Both the position numbers and the translations under genes were made by a program. The notes under the pieces are model-generated. The model was given only the letters and a program-made list of their open reading frames with translations. It did not search any database and was not told the origin of the DNA. This document shows positions 51,932 to 58,381 of a DNA stretch of 64,000 bases, one piece after another (the stretch's first letter is position 1; every line of letters starts with the position of its first letter). Source of the stretch: Pontibaca salina (GTDB lineage: Bacteria > Pseudomonadota > Alphaproteobacteria > Rhodobacterales > Rhodobacteraceae); the NCBI RefSeq assembly GCF_016307205.1, contig NZ_JAEIJD010000004.1, positions 157,933 through 221,932 of the forward strand. The letters run 5' to 3'.

Positions 51932-53017
51932 TTAGGCTCCAAATAGCTTAGCTGCTTGCAAATTCTTTATAAGTGCCCTCACAAGCCCTCTGTAAATTTC
52001 CCGAGCTTGACCACGTGATGCTGTTCCTGGGCCGCTAACGGTCAATAAGGGCTCGCTAGCAAGTTGGGACCTTTGAATTAGGCCGCCGAGATGCTTTACG
52101 TCTCCCAAGTGAGGCGTGATGTCTGGTGACGCGTAAAGATCTTTAAAATAGTGCTCGATCTCTTTCGGAATTTTTGCCCCAACCGCTTCATAAGCTTTGA
52201 CTTTCCTTTTTACTTTAGTGGGCCCGTCTTCACCGTCAATTTTATCGTAACCTGTTCGTTCTTTATGTTGTTGTGTAACGTAGCCTATAAATCGAAGCTT
52301 GCCGCGTGGTGCCAGTTCCGTAACTTCAGTTGGTTCCTCAGCCATGGATAAACCGATATCTAATGATTTTTTCCATGTAGCGATTGTTTGTCCAATGTTT
52401 CGCAATGACCAAACTGAAAACACGTCAATATTCATCGGAACAATGAAGGCATCTACAGAAAGAAGTACTGATCTGTTTATCGCTCCCAAAGAAGGGCCGA
52501 TATCAAATACAATAAAGTCATAATTCTTCTCTCGTGCATTTTTGACTAATTCAGCAAAAACGAAAGTTGTTCGAATTCCTCGTATTCCGCCCGATCGGGC
52601 ATCTCGCCAGTCTTGTGCTAAAAGGTCCTCTTCAAGCGCGAGGCGCGGATCACCTATAATTATGTCAACGCCAAACTTTTCTGATTTTCGTGTCGGGAGC
52701 TCAATTTCATAACCCTTACCGGACCTCAGTGGCCTAATAATTGAAAAAATTGTTTCTGGATCTTGCTGAGAATATATGTCGTTCACGTCTTCTTCTGGCA
52801 AAACGTACTGTGTCAGATTGCATTGAGGGTCCGCATCAATCACAAGAACCTTGGCGTCAAAGTTTAGCGCGAGTTCCGCTGCAAAGTTAGCGCAAAGAGT
52901 TGTCTTTCCCACACCACCTTTGTTGTTAAAAAAGCAAATCGATATACCTCCTGCGGAATTTTCTATGACTCCACGAAGATCCATATCGGAGCGATTCAGT
53001 TTAGTGATTGGTTTCAT
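51932..53017 (-). CDS. ParA/MinD-like ATPase (AAA_31 type) paired with SIR2 protein
   Basis: A 361-residue ATPase. Deviant Walker A NNKGGVGKTT (signature Lys33) is followed by VLVIDADPQCNLTQ and the switch-type segment FIVFDIGPSLGAINRSVLLSVDAFIVPM. It is longer than plasmid ParA and lacks an obvious N-terminal helix-turn-helix; the last 110 residues have no family I recognise. The ATG at 53017 follows AGGAG by 6-7 bp; a longer frame to 53050 is less likely. No ParB gene or plasmid replication gene is nearby, and the next gene, 9 bp on, encodes a SIR2-like effector. It may be a sensor or regulator of a two-gene defence unit rather than a partition protein. Confidence 0.82.
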   Translation of the reverse strand: MKPITKLNRSDMDLRGVIENSAGGISICFFNNKGGVGKTTLCANFAAELALNFDAKVLVIDADPQCNLTQYVLPEEDVNDIYSQQDPETIFSIIRPLRSGKGYEIELPTRKSEKFGVDIIIGDPRLALEEDLLAQDWRDARSGGIRGIRTTFVFAELVKNAREKNYDFIVFDIGPSLGAINRSVLLSVDAFIVPMNIDVFSVWSLRNIGQTIATWKKSLDIGLSMAEEPTEVTELAPRGKLRFIGYVTQQHKERTGYDKIDGEDGPTKVKRKVKAYEAVGAKIPKEIEHYFKDLYASPDITPHLGDVKHLGGLIQRSQLASEPLLTVSGPGTASRGQAREIYRGLVRALIKNLQAAKLFGA

Positions 53018-53056
53018 AGTAAACTCCTGTCGCGTTCTGAGGCGCTTCAATATGGC

Positions 53057-53065
53057 TTTATAGTA
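53057..53065 (-). promoter_or_regulatory. Possible -10 element of the ParA-SIR2 operon
   Basis: On the minus strand TACTATAAA about 40 bp upstream of the ParA-like start offers TACTAT or TATAAA as a -10. No good -35 at proper spacing was found. TAAC-TGTAC-GTTA near 53092-53104 is a small palindrome upstream. Confidence 0.25.
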
Positions 53066-53318
53066 TGTTCTGTTTGAACGTCTTCTAAGCTAACTGTACG
53101 TTATTGGAATGCTTTAATAAGGTGGATAAGTAGTTTTGGATGCACAAGCCCCATACACTAGTTTTTTCCGAGCCGTTAAATTTACACACAGCTTAAAACG
53201 CCACCAGAGTCAGATTCTTGATATCCAGGGATCATATTCAACGACGTTTTTCTGACGCGCATCATTTCCAATATTCTTCAGTTACTTATCTCTCTATGTC
53301 CTCTAGCGGGGTTAACTT

Positions 53319-53345
53319 GTCAACGAGCCCCGCCAGCTCGTTGAC
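53319..53345. repeat. 9-bp inverted repeat in the gap before the ParA-SIR2 unit
   Basis: GTCAACGAG and CTCGTTGAC flank CCCCGCCAG. An overlapping GCGGGG/CCCCGC pairing is mutually exclusive with it, as in attenuator-like structures, but there is no gene directly downstream. The rest of the gap 53018-53383 is AT-rich with no supportable gene. Confidence 0.35.
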
Positions 53346-53383
53346 TAGCGACTGCGGATTCATGGCTTTCCGTCGGATAGCCA

Positions 53384-53430
53384 TTCGCTGCAATTGTCAT
53401 GAAGGTCCGGTTTGGGCCGGTCACGCTCGC
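53384..53430. repeat. Degenerate noncoding repeat copy
   Basis: ATTCGCTGCAATTGTCATGA then AGGTCCGGTTTGGGCCGGTC. It shares the AAGGTCCGGTnnGGGCCGGTC core with 55690-55710 and 63600-63620. Confidence 0.55.
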
Positions 53431-53675
53431 TATACCGAGGGTTTCTTCTCGTACCAATCTGCGATGACGTCTTGCAGCATCCAAGGTGACGGTGCGCTAC
53501 TTGATATCTCGGTATGGCCTTCAATCGTGAAGTGGCTCCATTCTTCTTCATCCATGTACCATGTCCCCAGCACTTCACCGTCTTCAGACAATACATCACC
53601 GCCTTCGGCCCCATTATGGTAGCCAAGCATGATGGTTCCTCGTCTTATCATTTGACCGTCAAAATTGCTGTTCAT
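53430..53675 (-). CDS. Small hypothetical acidic protein
   Basis: An 81-residue frame from the ATG at 53675 (an upstream ATG at 53741 would add 22 residues). Composition is protein-like and acidic, with GTIMLGYHNGAEGGDVLSED, GTWYMDEEEWSHFTIEG and a C-terminal WMLQDVIADWYEKK. No family recognised, no signal peptide. It lies between the ParA-SIR2 unit and the Abi gene and is flanked by noncoding repeat. It may be real or a decayed fragment. Confidence 0.4.
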   Translation of the reverse strand: MNSNFDGQMIRRGTIMLGYHNGAEGGDVLSEDGEVLGTWYMDEEEWSHFTIEGHTEISSSAPSPWMLQDVIADWYEKKPSV

Positions 53676-54010
53676 AGTTGGTTCGCCCTGATTGGATATC
53701 TTGTCGGCATGAAGGATCAATGTTGGGGCGGCATACGTCAATGGGGCTCACGCAATCAAAGTCCGCTGTCGAGAAGTCGCATCGTAGCGTTGTTAAGAGC
53801 GGCCAAAGTCAGCTCTGGGCCGTTGAGCGCATGCTGGCTGATCCGCAGTTGCCAAAGAAGCCGCATCGCATCCGAGGTCGGCTCCGAGCCCAGCATACTG
53901 GTTGCCGTACTTTCCTCGAAGGCCCGGTGCCTGAAAAGTCAAACGTTTGAGACCTTGCATGTAGTTCGCTAAAGATATCACATTCCGCCAGTCTTTTTTA
54001 CGGGGGTAAA

Positions 54011-54787
54011 ATGATGACTTATGGCGATTTCGGTGAACCAGAGATTCCCGACGACCTTTTTGAATGCGCGTTGTCCCTAAGAAACAATATTATTGGCTTG
54101 ACGACCCAGGGTGGCTCGGAGCCTGAATACAAATCGGCCAGAAGAAAGCTGATGGAAGACCCTGCCAGCAAACGGCTCTTGCCGAACTTTGTGCGTTTCT
54201 CAATCGATGCCGCTTCGGTACAGTCAGCGTTATCAAGTGTTGCAAGCGGCTCAGGTTCTTGGGTCATACGCCGAGGCCACGTTACCGAGTCTTTCATACC
54301 ACTATTGACCTTCCTGGAAACAGGCGGCGGTGCGGCAGACGCCACAATCACAGATGGTCTTGAGATTTATGATGCTCCTGCTGTCCAAACTTTTTGGGCG
54401 AAGGCTCTCGACAGACGAGCCACTGACCCGGACGGTGCTGTTACCGCCGCAAGTACGCTGCTTGAAGAGGTCTGCAAACACATCATCGAAGACAGCGGTG
54501 CGGGTTGGGAGCCAAAGTGGAATGTTCCAAAACTTTACAGTGAAGCTGCAAAGGTCTTGAAGCTCGCGCCATCGCAGCACCAGGAAGAAGTTTTCAAAAC
54601 GATACTGGGAAACTGCCAGAGCGTTGTTCAGAGTATTGGTTCTCTGCGCAACAAGGGTGGCGATGCCCATGCTGGGGGGCGCTCACGAGTTTCATTCAAG
54701 CCGCGTCATGCCGCTTTGACGGTTAACCTGGCTGGGTCCATGGCTTTATTTCTGATCGAAACTTGGCAAGCGAGAATTGAGGAGTGA
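54011..54787 (+). CDS. Abortive infection family protein (Abi C-terminal domain)
   Basis: A 258-residue protein whose C-terminal half (about 138-250) matches the Abi_C domain: DPDGAVTAASTLLEEVCKHI, LYSEAAKVLKLAPSQH, SVVQSIGSLRNKGGDAHAGG and AALTVNLAGSMALFLIETW. RNKGGDAH is an R-x6-H pattern of HEPN-like RNases. The N-terminal half is helical without a clear family. Abi_C proteins are linked to phage-induced growth arrest; the role here is inferred. No ribosome binding site stands out beyond GGGGGT before the two ATGs at 54011. It stands alone, without an antitoxin-like partner on its strand. Confidence 0.75.
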   Translation: MMTYGDFGEPEIPDDLFECALSLRNNIIGLTTQGGSEPEYKSARRKLMEDPASKRLLPNFVRFSIDAASVQSALSSVASGSGSWVIRRGHVTESFIPLLTFLETGGGAADATITDGLEIYDAPAVQTFWAKALDRRATDPDGAVTAASTLLEEVCKHIIEDSGAGWEPKWNVPKLYSEAAKVLKLAPSQHQEEVFKTILGNCQSVVQSIGSLRNKGGDAHAGGRSRVSFKPRHAALTVNLAGSMALFLIETWQARIEE

Positions 54788-54829
54788 CGGATCAGCGAAC
54801 TTTAGCCTCAGCTCCGTCCTAAGGCAGCC

Positions 54830-54990
54830 ATTCGCGCATCCGCAGCGAAAGCCCACTTCGTCCGCGCTGCGATCTACCAGCCGCCGAAAATGCTGCGCGA
54901 TGCACGAACGGCCGGTCTGGGGAAGCCGCACTGCGGCATTAAAAGGCTGGTTCAAAGTCCAGTCTGGGCCGGGAGTTCCATGGTCGTCTG
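54830..54990. repeat. Degenerate GC-rich noncoding repeat block after the Abi gene
   Basis: Contains CCGCAGCGAAAGCCCACTTC, CGAACGGCCGGTCTGGGGAA and CAGTCTGGGCCGGGAG, the scrambled CGCTGC / GGCCGGTC vocabulary of the other blocks. No gene in the 54788-55054 gap. Confidence 0.45.
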
Positions 54991-55054
54991 CCAGGGTGGT
55001 CACGGAATCCGCCGCCTCGCAGTATGACTGCTTCAAGCCCTCGTGTCGAATGTC

Positions 55055-55516
55055 CTATGGGGTGAGTGTCACGATGCATGGTTCGGCCAGCTCATTATAC
55101 AAAAGGGCATTCAAACGGCCTCCCGCTCTTGCGCAGCGGTCTGAAAAATTGCTTAGATCGATAATAGTCCATTCTTCGCCGTGCCTAAACAGCCGCTGAT
55201 CTCCATCCTTTGTAGTTCCCGGCTTTCCATGCATTAGGGCGTTTCGGTCATCAACAATTAACTTAAACTCGTCTGCGAACGGGACGGCTTTTGCGCGAAG
55301 ACCTTGATCAGAAATGCGTAAGAACAAGCACCTAAGGTCCCGTGCAATAGTGCCCGCTGTCTTTCTTTCTCGCTCAATGGTCTGAATGTAGTTGTTTTGC
55401 AATCGATGGCAGCACCACACCGCGTTCCATTCAAGCCGCGCGAAGGCCACAACAGCTAATCCAATTGCATGAAAATAATCGGGGTCTTGCGGAACCCTTA
55501 GCCTGTCATCACTCAC
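55055..55516 (-). CDS. Hypothetical helical protein with HEPN-like RN-x3-H motif
   Basis: A 153-residue, mostly helical protein. Residues 91-96 read RNALMH (in VDDRNALMHGKPG), which fits the R-N-x3-H catalytic motif of HEPN ribonucleases. The rest (DYFHAIGLAVVAFARLEWNA, IARDLRCLFLRI) is consistent with a helical HEPN bundle. HEPN proteins often act as toxins or defence effectors. No nucleotidyltransferase (MNT) antitoxin partner is next to it. The start at 55516 has AGGAATT about 8 bp upstream. Family assignment rests on one motif plus predicted helicity. Confidence 0.5.
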   Translation of the reverse strand: MSDDRLRVPQDPDYFHAIGLAVVAFARLEWNAVWCCHRLQNNYIQTIERERKTAGTIARDLRCLFLRISDQGLRAKAVPFADEFKLIVDDRNALMHGKPGTTKDGDQRLFRHGEEWTIIDLSNFSDRCARAGGRLNALLYNELAEPCIVTLTP

Positions 55517-55667
55517 GATCAGAATTCCTTTCGATCAACAGACTACATCATAGAAGGGGGCAATTCCAAAGCACAAGTTGGGGAGTGACCGCTTCTCACC
55601 GCTCCGATGTCATCGGCTCTGGAAACCATGCTGCACAATGATACGAATGACTGGTTCAGGGATTCGC

Positions 55668-55722
55668 TGCAGCGAAGTCCATCCTCGCAAAGGTCCGGTG
55701 AGGGCCGGTCGCAACGATCGGC
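55668..55722. repeat. Degenerate noncoding repeat copy before the MFS gene
   Basis: TTCGCTGCAGCGAAGTCCAT, then AAAGGTCCGGTGAGGGCCGG and TCGCAACGATCGGCAGTC. The second half matches 63600-63640 (AAGGACCGTTTAGGGCCGGT, CGCGACGATCAGACGGTC) closely. The 389-bp gap 55517-55905 contains no gene that I can support. Confidence 0.55.
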
Positions 55723-55905
55723 AGTCAGGGCGGAATTCTTCACGTTAGCTGCAAACGCGAAATTTCCGACACCGGAGAAGGAAGCTGTCATTCCAGCTCT
55801 GAGTGACTATCAACTCTTTCGGAAATAACCGTCTTGGGAATCTGGGTCGGCCTCGAAAAGCATAAAGAAGGCGCGCTTTCCCTATGCACCATGGAGTGAT
55901 CTGAA

Positions 55906-57093
55906 TTGACCAACAACAGTGTTCCCAGTTCGACGCAGACGGTGTCTTGGTTCGTTCTCGGCCTGATGTCCAGCGTGACCTTTGTCGGCATTCTGTCGGA
56001 ACTGGTCCCATCGGGCCTTCTGCCGCAAATGGCTGCCGACCTTGGCATTGACGAAGGCGACGTCGGTTTTCTTGTCGGCGTCTATGCGCTTGCCTCCGCT
56101 ATTTTCGCAATTCCGCTGGTCAGTGCCACGCTCGTCATCAACCGCAAGCTTTTGCTACTGCTGTTGCTGGCTGGCTTCGCAGTCTCCAACTTCGTCGTCG
56201 CAATCTCCTCGTCCTATGAGATCATCGTCGCCTGCCGTATCCTTGGCGGCATTTGCGCGGGCGTGATGTGGCCGATGATCGCTGCCTATGGCACGCGCCT
56301 TGTTCCCGAAAACATGCATGGGCGAGCGATCACCGTCATCATGTCAGGCAACACGCTGGGTATCAGTATCGGGCTGCCGGTGATGACGACCATCGGCATC
56401 ACCCTGGGATGGAAAAGCGCGTTCGTAGTCATGGGGCTGATTGTCGTGGCAATTGGGGTGCTGGTCCATTTCTTCCTGCCCTCGGTCAAGGGCGAAAGGA
56501 TCAGCAAGAGCAACTCGCCCTTCACGATCATCAGGATGCCGGCGATCCTGATCGTGCTGCTTTTGACCTTCCTGTCGGTCATGGCGCATTATGGGATATA
56601 CACCTACATCACCCTGCTCGTTGACATGCTCGATCTGGTGGGCGGGATCGGCCTTGCCCTGCTGATCTTCGGTGTTGGGTCGGTGGTGTCAGTGGTCCTA
56701 TCGGCACGGTTCATCGACGCTTATCTGCGCCCGTTGATCGTCACAGCGCTCACCACCGGGGGTGTCGCCATGGCGCTGTTCCTCATATTCCCAGCCAGCC
56801 TGACCGTTGCGATCGCGGGATTCTTCCTCTTGGGGCTGGCCTTTGGGCCGCTGGTCACGATGTATCAAACTGCGGTCAGTCGCCAGATCGACCAAGCCAA
56901 GGATGTCGCCACCTCGGTGCAATCCAGCATCTTCAACCTGTCGATCATGATCGCCACTTGGATAGGTGGGATGTTGCTAGAGGGGTTTCTCGGCTCCTAC
57001 AACGTGAACGGCATCGTCTACATGTCGCTCGCCTGCTTCACCCTCGCGACCATCATCGCGCTGTTGTCCAAACAAACCCTGCGCTCTGTCTGA
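55906..57093 (+). CDS. MFS transporter, drug/sugar efflux type (DHA1 class)
   Basis: A 395-residue integral membrane protein with twelve predicted helices. The motif A-like loop is VINRKL between helices 2 and 3, and the pattern FVGILSELVPSGLLPQMAADLGIDEGDVGFLVGVYALAS at the start is typical of AraJ/YdhP-like exporters. FRILGGICAGVMWPMIA-type helix 4 and GSVVSVVLSARFID follow. The start is a TTG at 55906 with GGAG 9 bp upstream. Substrate unknown. Its 3' end abuts an integrase fragment, so its neighbourhood has been rearranged. Confidence 0.85.
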   Translation: MTNNSVPSSTQTVSWFVLGLMSSVTFVGILSELVPSGLLPQMAADLGIDEGDVGFLVGVYALASAIFAIPLVSATLVINRKLLLLLLLAGFAVSNFVVAISSSYEIIVACRILGGICAGVMWPMIAAYGTRLVPENMHGRAITVIMSGNTLGISIGLPVMTTIGITLGWKSAFVVMGLIVVAIGVLVHFFLPSVKGERISKSNSPFTIIRMPAILIVLLLTFLSVMAHYGIYTYITLLVDMLDLVGGIGLALLIFGVGSVVSVVLSARFIDAYLRPLIVTALTTGGVAMALFLIFPASLTVAIAGFFLLGLAFGPLVTMYQTAVSRQIDQAKDVATSVQSSIFNLSIMIATWIGGMLLEGFLGSYNVNGIVYMSLACFTLATIIALLSKQTLRSV

Positions 57094-57102
57094 GCGTCCC
57101 GT

Positions 57103-57270
57103 CTCCTTGACTTTCATCCTGAGCAGATCGCAGCCGCGCAGCTTGCTGTCGATGGCCAAGCTGAAGAGCGCCAGGTCGCGATGGTTTTCGGCCAGCTCAA
57201 GCCGAACCCTGATCGCCCAGACGTGTTTGGGTTTCAGCGATCGCTTCTGCCCGACGATGCGCCGCTTGTT
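57103..57270 (-). pseudogene. Tyrosine recombinase (phage-type integrase) fragment
   Basis: The minus strand reads KPKHVWAIRVRLELAENHRD then LALFSLAIDSKLRGCDLLRM, the conserved start of a small integrase-like family (HVW-IR--L-L----RDLALFNLAIDSKLRGCD). It is cut at its right side by a stop (57271-57273) and at its left by the MFS gene end, so only about 55 residues survive. It marks a recombination scar. Confidence 0.75.
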
Positions 57271-57334
57271 TCAAGCAGGGCGGAGTGCGCGAATGGCAGG
57301 TGAGTTTGGTGTTTGCATGATCGATCCTCTGATC

Positions 57335-57764
57335 CGCCGGCACAGTAGCCAGCGTAAAGCGGAGCCGCGCCGCATAGGCTGAGACCATCATCCGCGTCCG
57401 CGCGTTCTCGGTTTTGTCGCGCGCTCCACGCAGAGCCTTGCCGTCGATCGCGATGACGTCGCCGTCCTTCAGCAGCGCGGCAACGTCGGCAAGCACCCTG
57501 CCAAAGGCGGCATCGAGCGCCTTGGGGTCGATCATCCGGAAGACATCGGAGAACGTGTCGTGCGATGGGATGGCGTGCTTCAGTTTAAGGAAGTCCCTGA
57601 AAAGATGTTTTTTTGCACGTCCAAATGCAGCCATCTTCCGCGCAAGAACACGAACCGCACAGCACTGACACGAAGGCGATCACAAGCAACTCGCCAAGAT
57701 CGTGTCGTGCGTTACTCGCACGTGGGTCGGGAACATCTTCGAAAGCGGACAAGAATATCTGCAT
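57335..57764 (-). pseudogene. ISAs1-family transposase remnant, frameshifted and truncated
   Basis: From an ATG at 57764 the minus strand reads MQIFLSAFEDVPDPRASNAR, HDLGELLVIAFVSVLCGS, then a frameshift near 57630, then MAAFGRAKKHLFRDFLKLKH, IPSHDTFSDVFRMIDPKALD, GDVIAIDGKALRGARDK and MMVSAYAARLRFTLATVPA. This is the N-terminal 40 percent of an ISAs1 (H-repeat-like) DDE transposase, including the first catalytic aspartate region (AIDGK). The rest is missing and the reading runs into the integrase fragment. Not functional. Confidence 0.8.
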
Positions 57765-57869
57765 GTTGGCAACGGCTCCATGAACTGAACAAACAGCTCA
57801 GAAATCAACACGAAGTCAGATGCAACCCCGCCACCTTACGACCTCAAGTCCAAAAGCGATTCCGCTGAC

Positions 57870-58073
57870 TCGATGAACGGCAAAGGTAATTGATATGACA
57901 ATTTCATGGTTGAGACGCTCTTCAAATCCCTCAAGGCAGAGCTGATTTGGCGTAACCGCTGGGAAACCCGACGCAAAGCTGAACGAGCGGTCTTCCAGTA
58001 TATCAACGGATTCTATAATCCACGGCAGCGCCATTCATCGCTGGGTGGCAAAAGCCCCTTGGCCTTCGAGTGA
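57870..58073 (+). pseudogene. IS3-family transposase OrfB, C-terminal remnant
   Basis: The plus strand reads SMNGKGN, an in-frame TGA where cysteine is expected, then YDNFMVETLFKSLKAELIWR, RKAERAVFQYINGFYNPRQR and HSSLGGKSPLAFE before the stop. This is the end of the integrase core of IS3-type OrfB. Only about 67 codons remain and one is a nonsense mutation. It lies directly upstream of the large helicase gene. Confidence 0.8.
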
Positions 58074-58111
58074 AAGGCTGCCTAAATGAGTTAAGAGATC
58101 AGAACGCAAGC

Positions 58112-58381
58112 GTGACAAGACCAATCCTCGTGTCGCGCAGCAAAGTGCCGGGTGACGTCGTCGACCGGCTTTTGCGTCCAGATGGAAAGATCTGTATGCC
58201 GGAAGATGAGAGAAACTGGCCGCACCCGGCAAATCTGGCATGGCTTCGAGAGAACATCTTTGGTCAAATGGCTGCCGATGGTCCCGTTCCTTGGAAATTA
58301 ACTTTAACCTGCCAGTATGAAAAACATAATTTCCCGAGGCATATCAAAAGCCCTTGCCCGTGCCCGGCCACAGCAGCCTGA
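58112..58381 (+). CDS. Small open frame upstream of, and overlapping, the helicase gene
   Basis: An 89-codon frame from a GTG at 58112. The first 63 residues look protein-like (RPILVSRSKVPGDVVDRLLR, MPEDERNWPHPANLAWLREN); the last 25, where it overlaps the helicase start in another frame, are poorer. It could be a small separate gene, or the true N-terminus of the helicase cut off by a frameshift. No family recognised. Confidence 0.35.
   Translation: MTRPILVSRSKVPGDVVDRLLRPDGKICMPEDERNWPHPANLAWLRENIFGQMAADGPVPWKLTLTCQYEKHNFPRHIKSPCPCPATAA

Noticed and set aside
51932..53017. Plasmid or chromosome partition locus (parA/parB/parS)
   Set aside because: No ParB-like gene, replication gene or iterated parS-like repeat adjoins the ATPase; its partner is a SIR2 protein.
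53218..53972. Plus-strand frames at 53218-53622 and 53514-53972
   Set aside because: They read through noncoding repeat sequence and antisense to the small acidic frame; composition is not protein-like.
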